From Flavobacteriales bacterium UBA1958 (GTDB taxonomy: Bacteria > Bacteroidota > Bacteroidia > Flavobacteriales_D > Sanyastnellaceae): a DNA stretch of 35,688 nt. Below the pieces are notes generated by a model. The model did not search any database. It was given only the letters and a program-made list of their open reading frames with translations, and was not told where the DNA came from. Position numbers and translations under genes: made by a program. Shown piece after piece: positions 25,302 through 33,978 of this stretch. The DNA lies in the NCBI GenBank assembly GCA_002336675.1, contig DDEI01000007.1, forward strand, positions 17,212 to 52,899, written 5' to 3'. Each line of letters opens with the position of its first letter. The first letter of the stretch is position 1.

Positions 25302-25358
25302 GTGCGATTATTATACCTAACTTTTAAATACATTGTTTAATAACGATAACTTTTAATT

Positions 25359-26768
25359 ATGAAATCAATTTCACTACTTGTTCTATTTCTTGGAATGGCT
25401 AACTTTATTTCAGCACAAAAACCGGCAGATGCTTTCAGCGCTTTTGTGAATAATGTAGAATTAAAACATACCAATGTAGGGTTTTCACTCTTAGATCCTT
25501 CTGGAATAGAAATCCAATCCTTTCAGTCCGAAAAAAGTTTGGCTCCAGCCTCTACGGTAAAAGTTTTAACGAGCATAACAGCTCTAGAGATTTTAGGGTA
25601 TGACCATAAGTTCGTCACCACGTTAATTATTCAAGGGACTATTATTGAGGGAAGGCTTATAGGTAATGTTATAGTGAAAAGTGGGGGGGACCCTACTTTA
25701 GGAGCGCCAGATTTCAAAACCCATTATGGAGATTTTATGGGTGAATGGGTAAAGGCTATAAAAGCAGAAGGCATCTCAGAAATTGACGGTAGAATTTTAA
25801 TTGATGACAGGGCTTTAGAAGGAGACAGAAATGCAGGTTCTACCGCACTGAATGATGTAGGAAATTATTATGGTGCGGGAGCGCCAGGGTTTTCATTTAT
25901 GGATAATGAATTCACCGTTTTCTTTAACACTACAGGTTCAGGAACGGCTAGTGTGGTGGTTAAGACAGAGCCATCTCTTCCGATGAGTATAGAACTAGTT
26001 AATGAGGTGAGAGCAGGAAATAAAAGTGGAGACAATGTGATTATTTATTCACTTGATGGAGGAAATCAAGTTTTCTTAAAAGGCGAACTACCGCCTAATA
26101 TGAAGGATTTTAAGGTAAGAGGGGCTTTCCCTGATGTAACTCAGTTTGCTCAGGCTTATCTTCAGAGGGCTATAGAAAGTGCTGGGATATCTGTTACAGA
26201 GGTAGAGAAGAATGGCCCGCTATTTATGAACTCCAAAGAATTAGTTCGAACTAAATCTCCTGCGCTCATAGAGATACTCAAAGTACTGAATAAGAAAAGT
26301 GTAAATAGCTATGCAGATGTCTTGCTAAAACACATTGGAAAAGCCAGTGGAAGGGCAGCTACATTCGAGGGTGGGGCAGAAGCAGTAAAGGCTTTCTGGA
26401 AAGAGAAAGGATTAGATACCAATGGGATTTATATAGAAGATGGAAGCGGTCTTTCTAGAAAAAACAATATCACGGCTAAATTTATGACTGAAGTACTGCA
26501 AAGTCAGTTAGAGAATGAGCAAGTAAATAAAATAATGAATGAAGCTTCTTTGTCCTTCTCTGTGAAGTCAATGTGGGGTGCAGCTTTTAAGGGCCAGATT
26601 CAAGCTAAGAGCGGATACATAGGGCGAGTAATAGCATACGCTGGTTATATCATTAGGGATGGAAAGAAATATCCATTTTACCTTACCGTAAATAATTTTT
26701 CTGGCAGCACCTCTGGAATGAGAACGTTAATTGGAACAGCGCTAAGAGGAGTGAGACTTGAGCTTTAG
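25359..26768 (+). CDS. dacB: D-alanyl-D-alanine carboxypeptidase/endopeptidase (PBP4 type)
   Basis: Periplasmic class C low-molecular-weight penicillin-binding protein that trims or opens peptidoglycan cross-links. The 469-aa protein has a signal peptide (ends FISAQ near 20) and the three active-site motifs: STVK (Ser65, Lys68), SVN (314-316) and KSG (417-419). The long stretch between the first two motifs is the domain insertion typical of DacB/PBP4 rather than DacA. Also visible is SGGDPTLG (108-115), common in this family. It is a single gene, convergent with the DUF4294 gene 1 bp away. Confidence 0.95.
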   Translation: MKSISLLVLFLGMANFISAQKPADAFSAFVNNVELKHTNVGFSLLDPSGIEIQSFQSEKSLAPASTVKVLTSITALEILGYDHKFVTTLIIQGTIIEGRLIGNVIVKSGGDPTLGAPDFKTHYGDFMGEWVKAIKAEGISEIDGRILIDDRALEGDRNAGSTALNDVGNYYGAGAPGFSFMDNEFTVFFNTTGSGTASVVVKTEPSLPMSIELVNEVRAGNKSGDNVIIYSLDGGNQVFLKGELPPNMKDFKVRGAFPDVTQFAQAYLQRAIESAGISVTEVEKNGPLFMNSKELVRTKSPALIEILKVLNKKSVNSYADVLLKHIGKASGRAATFEGGAEAVKAFWKEKGLDTNGIYIEDGSGLSRKNNITAKFMTEVLQSQLENEQVNKIMNEASLSFSVKSMWGAAFKGQIQAKSGYIGRVIAYAGYIIRDGKKYPFYLTVNNFSGSTSGMRTLIGTALRGVRLEL

Positions 26769-26769
26769 A

Positions 26770-27387
26770 TTAATTCATTGATATATTTAATTCAGAAACG
26801 GCTACCTCTCCTGTTCTGATTCTCTGCACGATTTCCTCTATCATCCAGTCGTCTCCATTAGGTTCATACTGGTGCTTTAAACTCGAATTGAATATTCTAG
26901 CTACCCCTTGCCATAAAAGTGCACTTCCGCCACCTCTGATCTCTTTGAGTACCTCGTAGCTTGTTTGACTAGTTTGTCTATCGATAATCTTCACTAAGAT
27001 TATACCCTCCTGCACTGTGATTTCTCTAATCTTCCCTTCGAATTTTTGTTTTAAAGCCTTCTCTTCTTCTTTTAAGTACTTTCTTCTATCCCTATTATTG
27101 TCGAAATCATCTATTTTGAACATGTAATCTTCATACATATAAGAAGCGAGCATGGCATAGGGATATACTTTCTTTACTCTTTTAAGTGCTTTTTTATATT
27201 TTCTGGATTCTCTGTAATTAGAGTCTGAGTAAGAGATGATGTTGGCCTCTGGAGTTACTGAAACTAATATGGTGTCTCCGTTTTCTATGAGATAACCCAC
27301 CCATACCCCAGAAGTGTCTGTTTGAGACATTCCGTCGTATCCGACGACAATGAAAAAGATAAACAATATAAATTTCAACGATTGCAT
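26770..27387 (-). CDS. DUF4294 family exported protein
   Basis: Bacteroidota-specific family of unknown function. From the chosen start it has 205 aa with a signal peptide (MQSLKFILFIFFIVVGYDGMSQ covers roughly the first 22 residues). Family marks are KVYPYAMLASYM, an acidic/basic helix rich in Lys and Glu in the middle (RRKYLKEEEKALKQKFEG), a GIILVKIIDRQTSQTSYEVL block and ALLWQGVARIFNSSLKHQY. The frame is open to an ATG at 27417, but the ten extra residues would precede the hydrophobic core, so the ATG at 27387 is preferred. It lies 129 bp downstream of the biotin carboxylase gene. No enzyme motif can be named. Confidence 0.85.
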   Translation of the reverse strand: MQSLKFILFIFFIVVGYDGMSQTDTSGVWVGYLIENGDTILVSVTPEANIISYSDSNYRESRKYKKALKRVKKVYPYAMLASYMYEDYMFKIDDFDNNRDRRKYLKEEEKALKQKFEGKIREITVQEGIILVKIIDRQTSQTSYEVLKEIRGGGSALLWQGVARIFNSSLKHQYEPNGDDWMIEEIVQRIRTGEVAVSELNISMN

Positions 27388-27516
27388 TAGGCTTGGTTCT
27401 TCTCTAATTCTAACCAAATTTGTGCCAATTTTATTGCCACTCAGTAACTCTGAAATTTAAATCAACTCGAAATGAGTCGTCTATTGAGGCACAGAATTAA
27501 ACTGATCTGTGAAAAA

Positions 27517-29013
27517 TCAATAATCTTTTCTATTCTTAGCCCAGTTCGAAGTAGGTGTTTCAGACGAAGGTGAGTCATTGTTTTCAGAGCCTCCAGCTTT
27601 TCTATTCTTACTGAGGTAAGTCATGAAAATAGCAGCCTTTCTTTTCAGTTCATCAGAATTAGGGTTTAAATTCTCTGGTGAAAAGTGATTTTTCACGAAG
27701 TGTGTATCAAAGTTACCTGAAACAAAAGCTTCGTGATTTATAGCGTATCTGCAGAAAGGTAGAGTAGTTTTAATACCGTTAATTTCATATTCATCTATGG
27801 CTCTTGTCATTCTGCTGATGCAGTTATTTCTATCCTTAGCGTGAGTGATAAGCTTAGATATCATAGGGTCGTAATAGATTGGAATCTCCATTCCTTCCTC
27901 GAATCCATCGTCTACTCGAATCCCAGTTCCCTGAGGCCTCACATACCTTTTTAAGGTGCCTATGTCTGGCAAGAAGTCATTCTTAGGGTCTTCTGCATAA
28001 ACCCTCACCTCGAGAGCATGCCCGTTAATCTTAAGGTCTTCCTGTGTGAAGCTCAGTTTTTCTCCCCGAGCGACCAATATTTGTTCCTTCACTAAATCCA
28101 CTCCAGTAATCATCTCTGTAACAGGATGTTCTACTTGAAGACGCGTATTCATCTCTAGGAAATAATAATTCAGGTTTTCATCTAGCAAGAACTCCACAGT
28201 TCCCGCTCCTACATAATCACATGATTTAGCTACATCTTTAGCACTCTCGCCCATCGCATGTCTAAGCTCTGGAGTAAGCACAGCAGATGGAGCCTCTTCT
28301 ACCACTTTTTGGTGTCTTCTCTGGATGCTACATTCTCTTTCGAACAAGTGAACGATATTTCCATGGGTGTCTGCTAATATTTGAATCTCTATGTGTCTCG
28401 GACTAGTAACATACTTTTCTATGAAAACAGCTCCATCTCCGAAAGATGAAATGGCTTCACTTATAGCTCGCTCCATCTGTTCTTTAAGTTCAGATGCTTC
28501 GCTGACTACTCTCATCCCTTTTCCGCCACCACCAGCGCTTGCTTTTATGAGCAATGGAAAGCCTATTTCTTTTGCTATTCTTAATGCTTCTTCCGGATCT
28601 TCTACAGCCTCATCTGTGCCAGGAACCATAGGGATACCAAACTTTTTGACAGCAGCTTTAGCGGCTAGTTTGCTCCCCATTAGATTCATAGCGTGACTTT
28701 TAGGCCCTATAAATGTAATGTTGCTTTTTTCTGCTAACTCAGCGAACTCTGCGTTTTCACTTAAAAATCCATAACCAGGATGGATTCCATCTACATGGTG
28801 TTTTAAGCAGAGATCAATAATTTTATCTTTTAATAAATAAGATTGAGAAGAGGGTGGAGGGCCGAGTAAAAATGCTTGATCGGCATATTTCACGAACGGA
28901 GCATCCCTATCAGCTTCGCTATAAACGGCCACGGTGCTTATTCCCATCTCTCTGCAAGTTTTCATAATCCTCAGAGCAATTTCTCCTCTGTTCGCTATTA
29001 AAATCTTCTTCAT
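27517..29013 (-). CDS. accC: Biotin carboxylase subunit of an acyl-CoA carboxylase
   Basis: ATP-dependent carboxylation of the biotin carrier, as part of acetyl- or propionyl-CoA carboxylase in the cytoplasm. The start MKKILIANRGEIALRIMKT, the glycine-rich ATP-grasp loop KASAGGGGKGMR, FIEKYV, ERECSIQRRHQK, FLEMNTRLQVEHPVTE and the C-terminal domain are all present. Standard AccC is about 450 aa. This one is 498 aa with a Ser/Thr/Asn-rich tail of about 35 residues (ENNDSPSSETPTSNWAK) that looks disordered. No carrier protein or carboxyltransferase gene is next to it, so whether it serves fatty-acid synthesis or propionyl-CoA use is open. It follows the SDR gene by 7 bp, likely in one message. 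Confidence 0.92.
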   Translation of the reverse strand: MKKILIANRGEIALRIMKTCREMGISTVAVYSEADRDAPFVKYADQAFLLGPPPSSQSYLLKDKIIDLCLKHHVDGIHPGYGFLSENAEFAELAEKSNITFIGPKSHAMNLMGSKLAAKAAVKKFGIPMVPGTDEAVEDPEEALRIAKEIGFPLLIKASAGGGGKGMRVVSEASELKEQMERAISEAISSFGDGAVFIEKYVTSPRHIEIQILADTHGNIVHLFERECSIQRRHQKVVEEAPSAVLTPELRHAMGESAKDVAKSCDYVGAGTVEFLLDENLNYYFLEMNTRLQVEHPVTEMITGVDLVKEQILVARGEKLSFTQEDLKINGHALEVRVYAEDPKNDFLPDIGTLKRYVRPQGTGIRVDDGFEEGMEIPIYYDPMISKLITHAKDRNNCISRMTRAIDEYEINGIKTTLPFCRYAINHEAFVSGNFDTHFVKNHFSPENLNPNSDELKRKAAIFMTYLSKNRKAGGSENNDSPSSETPTSNWAKNRKDY

Positions 29014-29020
29014 TTCTAAT

Positions 29021-29818
29021 CTATTTATAGTGCCGTAAAATTAACCATTGGAAGAATCTTTGCGGAGTCAAGTTCTTAATAATCGGAGTAAGTTTATGTA
29101 AAAAACTCCCCACAGAATATTTTAAGGGTAATCTTTTTCTGCGCAGCAATTTTTCTAACTCAACCGCTACCTTTTCAGCAGGCATGGCTTGATCCATTTC
29201 ATGTTGGAGGACCTCCTTCATTCTCATGTAGGAAGCCTCATATTCTTTAAGGTCTTCTTTTCTAATTTCTAGTCTAGAGGCTCCTATTTCGGTTTTAACG
29301 TCTCCTGGAAGTAAAGTGCATACATCTATTCCAAAAGGCTTTAGTTCCATGGCCAGTGACTCTCCTAATATTTCCAAAGAACCTTTAGCAGCACTATACC
29401 ATCCTCTGTATGGCAGTCCCATTTTCCCTCCTATGGAACCTATATTGATAATTTTCCCACGATTACTTTTCTGTAATAGTGGAAGAAACTCTTGAGTCAC
29501 TTGCATTAGGCCGAAAACATTAGTTTCCCATGCTTTTCTTATGTGTTCTGATTTTGAATAGGCGACAGGACCCATGAAACCAATTCCCGCGTTATTTATA
29601 AGAATATCTACACTACCCCATCTTTCACTTATAAGATTAAAAGCTTCCTGAATGGAATCCATAGAAGTTACGTCAAGTTGTATTAACGGAAAGCTGAGTT
29701 TGGAGTGTTTCTCTGGATTTCGAGCAGTGCCGATTACATCGTACCCTTTTTGAGTTAGCCGTTTACATATAGCTAATCCTATTCCCGAAGAACCTCCTGT
29801 AAGTAAAACTTTTTTCAA
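29021..29818 (-). CDS. Short-chain dehydrogenase/reductase
   Basis: Classical SDR oxidoreductase of 265 aa, NAD(P)-dependent. The cofactor loop TGGSSGIG (7-14), NNAG (75-78), catalytic Ser128 and YSAAK (Tyr141, Lys145) are intact. TARNPEKHSK after the second strand, with Arg33, suggests NADPH. The C-terminal part is basic with a hydrophobic stretch (FFQWLILRHYK), as in membrane-associated SDRs acting on lipids or steroids; the substrate is unknown. It is upstream of accC in the same unit. Upstream lies the SRP RNA gene on the same strand, separated by that gene's T-run. Confidence 0.9.
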   Translation of the reverse strand: MKKVLLTGGSSGIGLAICKRLTQKGYDVIGTARNPEKHSKLSFPLIQLDVTSMDSIQEAFNLISERWGSVDILINNAGIGFMGPVAYSKSEHIRKAWETNVFGLMQVTQEFLPLLQKSNRGKIINIGSIGGKMGLPYRGWYSAAKGSLEILGESLAMELKPFGIDVCTLLPGDVKTEIGASRLEIRKEDLKEYEASYMRMKEVLQHEMDQAMPAEKVAVELEKLLRRKRLPLKYSVGSFLHKLTPIIKNLTPQRFFQWLILRHYK

Positions 29819-29931
29819 TAATTTGTGTCTAAAATTGGGGCAATTTACTGAATCAATGCCAGTGATATATTATTCCAATAGTGATTTATAGTAATTTAAG
29901 CTTATCTAATTTAATAAAAAGTTTAGGGCAC

Positions 29932-30034
29932 AAAAAATGGCAAGCTACTCATATCGCACCGCTACGACTATTTACCCTTGCTATCTTCCGATCCTGGGGG
30001 AGTTCAATAGGAGCTGGTCGTATGAGACTTGCCG
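29932..30034 (-). ncRNA. ffs: Bacterial small signal recognition particle RNA (4.5S type)
   Basis: Reading minus, the RNA contains CCAGGATCGGAAGATAGCAAGG, the conserved SRP helix-8 tip (written here as two halves: CCAGGATCGGAA and GATAGCAAGG), with a GGAA tetraloop and the asymmetric AGCA side. Compared with the usual CCGGAAGG, the closing pairs are TC/GA, a compensated change. The outer stem is GGCAAG (30033-30028) with CTTGCC (29944-29939). Further stems are CTCATA/TATGAG and CGAC/GTCG. Six Ts (29937-29932) follow the stem as a terminator. A TTTG-N20-TAACTTCG promoter puts the start at about 30034. It binds Ffh for co-translational membrane targeting. It is the small form without an Alu domain. 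The exact ends are estimated. Confidence 0.86.
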
Positions 30035-30037
30035 CAG

Positions 30038-30069
30038 CGAAGTTATTAAGTATATACCATTCAAACAAA
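30038..30069 (-). promoter_or_regulatory. Promoter of the SRP RNA gene
   Basis: TTTG (30069-30066) and TAACTTCG (30045-30038), 20 nt apart, make the most complete -33/-7 pair in the window. It predicts a start about 4-8 nt after the box, exactly at the base of the RNA's outer stem. Confidence 0.6.
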
Positions 30070-30104
30070 GCTTATTCGTAACTATTTTTTCATTTGGGAA
30101 CTAC

Positions 30105-30112
30105 TATCTTTG
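30105..30112 (+). promoter_or_regulatory. -7 promoter box of the DPM-type glycosyltransferase gene
   Basis: TATCTTTG is an exact TAnnTTTG match 24 nt before the TTG start at 30137, and supports that non-ATG start. Confidence 0.5.
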
Positions 30113-30136
30113 TTTAAAGCTTAAACCCACTGAGAT

Positions 30137-31084
30137 TTGGACGTATCTGTAGTTATCCCATTGTTGAATGAAGAGGAGTCTTTAACCGAATTGTATAATT
30201 GGTTAAAGAAGGTTTTTGATGCTCAAAAATGGAATCATGAAATACTTTTCATCGATGACGGCAGTACAGACGGCTCATGGTCAGTGATTAAAGGTCTCTC
30301 TGCCCAGGACTCTTGCGTAAGAGGTATAAAGTTTCTTAGAAATTACGGGAAATCAGCTGCGCTTAATGAAGGATTCATGATCGCTAGTGGAAATGTCGTT
30401 TTTACCATGGATGCAGACCTACAAGATTCTCCAGATGAACTTCCAGAGATGTACCGCATGATTACTCAGGATAGTTTAGATGTAGTAAGCGGTTGGAAGG
30501 AGAAGCGCCATGACCCTATGACTAAGACTATTCCTACTAAACTTTATAACTGGGCCACTCGCAGAATGAGTGGAATACATTTGCACGATTTTAACTGTGG
30601 ATTAAAGGCCTACAGAAAAGGAGTAATCAAGTCTGTAGAAGTCCATGGAGAAATGCACAGATATATTCCTGTCATGGCTAAGCAGAATGGTTTTGGGAGA
30701 ATCGGGGAAAAATCAGTAGCGCACCAAGCTAGAAAATACGGAACTACGAAGTTCGGAATGGAACGGTTTACTCGTGGGTTTTTAGATCTTCTTACTATTT
30801 CTTTTATCTCTAAATTCGGAACACGCCCAATGCACTTATTCGGAACTTGGGGTACACTGATGTTTGTCGTTGGATTTATCGGGTTTGCCTACATCGGAGG
30901 AAGTAAAATTCTATGTGTGTTGAATGACATCCCGGCCAAGAATATAGCAGATATAAGTGCGTTTTACATTAGTTTAACAGCCATGATACTCGGGACACAG
31001 CTATTTTTAGCTGGTTTTTTAGCCGAACTAATCTCTAGAAATGAACCAGGTAGGAATAAATATCAAATTGAAGAGAAAATTTAG
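30137..31084 (+). CDS. DPM/GtrB-type membrane glycosyltransferase (GT2)
   Basis: Transfers a sugar from a nucleotide donor to a polyprenyl phosphate carrier at the inner membrane. The 315-aa protein has the GT2 start MDVSVVIPLLNEEESL, FIDDGSTDGS, MDADLQDSPDE with the metal-binding DAD (92-94), and two membrane helices in the last 90 residues, the layout of GtrB/ArnC/PpgS enzymes. The sugar (glucose, mannose or other) is not decided by sequence alone. The start is TTG at 30137, directly at the first strand and 24 nt after a promoter box; no ATG is near. The patatin gene begins inside its last codons. Confidence 0.93.
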   Translation: MDVSVVIPLLNEEESLTELYNWLKKVFDAQKWNHEILFIDDGSTDGSWSVIKGLSAQDSCVRGIKFLRNYGKSAALNEGFMIASGNVVFTMDADLQDSPDELPEMYRMITQDSLDVVSGWKEKRHDPMTKTIPTKLYNWATRRMSGIHLHDFNCGLKAYRKGVIKSVEVHGEMHRYIPVMAKQNGFGRIGEKSVAHQARKYGTTKFGMERFTRGFLDLLTISFISKFGTRPMHLFGTWGTLMFVVGFIGFAYIGGSKILCVLNDIPAKNIADISAFYISLTAMILGTQLFLAGFLAELISRNEPGRNKYQIEEKI

Positions 31085-33386
31085 AGGCCTTACTCGTTTA
31101 CTTCAGGTTTTTTTATTTTTTGTGCTCACAGTAACTTCTTTAACCGCTTCTGCTCAGGAATACCGTCAAAAAGTGGGTGTAGTTCTCAGTGGCGGCGGAG
31201 CTACTGCAGCTGCTCATGTTGGTTTCTTGAAGGCCCTGGAAGAAAATGAAATTCCGATAGATTACATCACAGGTTCTAGCATGGGAGCCATAGTAGGAGC
31301 TTTCTATGCAGCGGGTTACTCTATAGCAGAAATTGAAGGATTAGTGATGAGCGAGGAGTTTCTCATCATGAGCCAAGGAGAACTGCCAGATACATTAAGT
31401 TTTTACTTGAGAGAAAACGAACCGGATGGCAGTATCGTCAATGTCAAATTTAATCCTTCCTCTATCGTGACAAGTAGCATTCCTACGCATTTGTTAGATC
31501 CTGTGTATATGGATTATAAGTTCGCGGAGATATTCGGTCCAGCTAGTGCTAGAGCGGATTATGATTTCGATAAGTTATTTATTCCCTACAGAGCTGTAGC
31601 GTCAGATATAGAAGCCAACGAGTCAGTAATATTTAGGACTGGGGAGCTAAACCTTGCCGCCAGAACTTCGGGGACCTATCCGTTTTATTTAGAACCTTTA
31701 GTGGTAGATGGAAAGCTATTATTTGATGGAGGATTGTATAACAACTATCCAGCTGATGTGCTGTATGATGAGTTTATGCCTGATGTTATATTGGGATGTA
31801 ATGTGAGTCAGAACAATACACCTCCTAAGGAAGATGACCTCCTAAGTCAGCTGGTCAATATGATTCAGTACAGAACGAATTTTGAGAATGTGTGTGATCA
31901 AATGCTTACAGTTTCGCCTGGCTCTCGATTAGGAACTTTTGATTTCGATGACGTAGGTAAGGCAATAGATGAGGGGAGAAAAAGTACTCTGCTAAAAATG
32001 GATGAGATTCTATCCATGTGTAAGGATAGAGTTTCTAACGCAGAATTAACAAAAAGAAGAGCAGAATTTAAAGATGGATTTAGCGCGATCTTAATTAAAG
32101 AAATAAAAGTAGAAGGACTTTCGGAGCTACAGGCACAGGCGCTGAAGAAAAACATATTGCAACGCCAGACTTATATCACGTTACAGGAATTTCAAAAAAG
32201 ATTTTTTAGGCTTTACGCAGATGAAAAAGTGAGGTATACTTATCCTACACTAAGGTTAGATCCGCTTGATCAAAAATATATAGCCACTGTTCACGTGAAG
32301 TCTGAGAAGAGAATGGAAGTGGGATTCGGAGGAAATTTCTCCTCCAGACCATTAAATTCTGGTTTTCTTCAGGCTAAATACCATATTAGAGGTAGAAATA
32401 ACTTATCACTCTTTACGAATTCCTATTTCGGCAAGTTTTATAGTTCAACGAAGGCCGGTTTCAAGTTAGATTTGAATCTAAAAAATCCCTTGATATTCGA
32501 GGCTTCTTTCACTTATAATTCTTGGGATTACTTTAACAGTTTCGCGCTTTTTTTCGAGGAAGTGAAGCCTTCGTTTATTGTGAAAAATGAACGGTTTGTG
32601 AATACAAAGCTTAGTTTTCCTATAGGAAATAGAGGGAAATTCCAGTTAGGAGGTAAATATGCAGAATTATCTGATGATTATTACCAAACAGGTGATTTTT
32701 CAAACATAGATACTACAGATCAGACTAAGTTTAACACTGTTGTGTTTGGCGGAAAATATGAGCGAAGCACGCTTAATAGGAAGCAGTTTGCCGACATGGG
32801 AACGTTCATTAAAATTTCTGCCAATTACTTAAATGGAGAAGAGAGCACTATTCCTGGCAGCACATCAGAGGTAAGAGATACTACCAATGCACAGCATAGT
32901 TGGACGGTGTTTAAGGGAGAGTATAGAAACTTCTTTTATCATAAAAAAGTCTTTAGTTTAGGCTTTCATTTGGAGTCTGCATGGGCTGCTAATCAGCCAC
33001 GATTTAATAATTATAGAGCTACCCTTATTCGTTCGCTCGCATTCGAGCCTATTCCTGAGAGTAAATCCTTCTTTATAGATCGATACCGTAGTAATTTTTA
33101 TTCCTCAGCTGGAATTATAGCTACGGTAAATATTCATCCTAAACTTCAGTTTAGAATGGATAATCATGTGTATAGACCTTGGGAAAGGATATTCTCAACG
33201 CCAGAAGATGAGTCTAACTTCGAGCCTACATCAGAGCTGTTTTATGTGAGTTCAGGCAGCCTTATTTATCACAGTCCGCTGGGTCCTTTAAGAGTTTCTG
33301 CAAATTACTACGATAGAAAAAACATACCGTGGAGCATACTCTTCAATTTCGGGTATTTTATATTTAATGATGGCTATTTAGACTAG
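31041..33386 (+). CDS. Patatin-like phospholipase with POTRA and outer-membrane beta-barrel
   Basis: 781-aa exported protein of type Vd autotransporter (PlpD-like) or Bacteroidota patatin-barrel architecture. After a signal peptide (cleavage near TASAQ, residue 39) come the oxyanion loop SGGGATAAAHVG (50-61), the nucleophile Ser80 in GSSMG, and Asp229 in DGG: a complete Ser-Asp dyad, so lipid acyl hydrolase activity is likely. One POTRA-like unit sits at about 350-425 (IKEIKVEGLSE), then a surface-antigen/Omp85-like barrel runs to the C-terminus (FNFGYFIFNDGYLD). The ATG at 31041 overlaps the previous gene by 44 bp and gives a long n-region. A TTG at 31068 (codon 10) would give a tidier signal peptide, and this window does use TTG starts elsewhere. 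Confidence 0.92.
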   Translation: MNQVGINIKLKRKFRGLTRLLQVFLFFVLTVTSLTASAQEYRQKVGVVLSGGGATAAAHVGFLKALEENEIPIDYITGSSMGAIVGAFYAAGYSIAEIEGLVMSEEFLIMSQGELPDTLSFYLRENEPDGSIVNVKFNPSSIVTSSIPTHLLDPVYMDYKFAEIFGPASARADYDFDKLFIPYRAVASDIEANESVIFRTGELNLAARTSGTYPFYLEPLVVDGKLLFDGGLYNNYPADVLYDEFMPDVILGCNVSQNNTPPKEDDLLSQLVNMIQYRTNFENVCDQMLTVSPGSRLGTFDFDDVGKAIDEGRKSTLLKMDEILSMCKDRVSNAELTKRRAEFKDGFSAILIKEIKVEGLSELQAQALKKNILQRQTYITLQEFQKRFFRLYADEKVRYTYPTLRLDPLDQKYIATVHVKSEKRMEVGFGGNFSSRPLNSGFLQAKYHIRGRNNLSLFTNSYFGKFYSSTKAGFKLDLNLKNPLIFEASFTYNSWDYFNSFALFFEEVKPSFIVKNERFVNTKLSFPIGNRGKFQLGGKYAELSDDYYQTGDFSNIDTTDQTKFNTVVFGGKYERSTLNRKQFADMGTFIKISANYLNGEESTIPGSTSEVRDTTNAQHSWTVFKGEYRNFFYHKKVFSLGFHLESAWAANQPRFNNYRATLIRSLAFEPIPESKSFFIDRYRSNFYSSAGIIATVNIHPKLQFRMDNHVYRPWERIFSTPEDESNFEPTSELFYVSSGSLIYHSPLGPLRVSANYYDRKNIPWSILFNFGYFIFNDGYLD

Positions 33387-33388
33387 CG

Positions 33389-33961
33389 CTAGAGGTCAAA
33401 TAATTCCACTTCTTTTACTTCTCCACTTTCCATGCCTGTTAATACCTCATTTCCTATCCTGTAACGTATGAGTCTGAGCGTGGCAAAACCAGCTGCAGCA
33501 GTCATTTTTCTTACCTGCCTAAACTTTCCTTCTCTGAGTGTGATAGAAACCCAACTCGTAGGACCATGGTGGTCTCCTCGAATTTTAAATGGATTTAGCT
33601 GAAGATGTAAAGGAGCTTCTATTTTTCTAGCCATGCATGGCTGAGTTATGTACTTCTTTCCCTCCAGACCTATTTCAATTCCTTCCTTAAGGAGATTTAC
33701 CGCTTTTTCCGTAATTGCTCCATCTACCTGAGCATAGTATTCCTTTTCGAATTTATTACTTCGTATGAGCTGGCTTACTGCGCCATGTGTGGTTAAGAAT
33801 AGCAATCCCTCAGAAGTAGCATCAAGCCTTCCTATGGCCATGGTTTCTTCCGGAAATTCAGCTAACTCCCCTAAGAATTTATTTTTATTCTTCCTGGTCT
33901 TGGCTTTGAACTGAGAGAGGAACCCTGCCGGTTTATATATGATGTAGTTTCTAGGATTCAC
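33389..33961 (-). CDS. rluE: RluE-like rRNA pseudouridine synthase
   Basis: RsuA/RluB/E/F family enzyme that converts a uridine of 23S rRNA to pseudouridine (U2457 in the E. coli RluE case). The 190-aa protein has NYIIYKPAGFLSQF, the catalytic GRLDATSEGLL with Asp47, and REGKFRQVRKMTAAAGFATL. The S4 RNA-binding domain of RsuA/RluB is missing, as is normal for RluE, and the length fits. It converges on the patatin gene, 2 bp apart, and follows the conserved lipoprotein gene by 17 bp, probably as the last gene of a three-gene minus unit with the pyrophosphatase. Confidence 0.92.
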   Translation of the reverse strand: MNPRNYIIYKPAGFLSQFKAKTRKNKNKFLGELAEFPEETMAIGRLDATSEGLLFLTTHGAVSQLIRSNKFEKEYYAQVDGAITEKAVNLLKEGIEIGLEGKKYITQPCMARKIEAPLHLQLNPFKIRGDHHGPTSWVSITLREGKFRQVRKMTAAAGFATLRLIRYRIGNEVLTGMESGEVKEVELFDL

Positions 33962-33978
33962 TGAATAATTTGTACAGG

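Larger units (their letters stand above)
29819..30136. other. 318-bp gap without protein genes, holding the SRP RNA gene
   Basis: Holds the SRP RNA (minus), its promoter, and the plus promoter of the DPM-type glycosyltransferase. Positions 29819-29931 are AT-rich and presumably contain the SDR promoter, which I could not place. Short open frames here are by-products of the RNA gene. Confidence 0.8.

Noticed and set aside
29881..30152. Two short plus-strand open frames (66 and 71 aa)
   Set aside because: They cross the SRP RNA gene and the next gene's promoter; the sequence is explained by the RNA fold.
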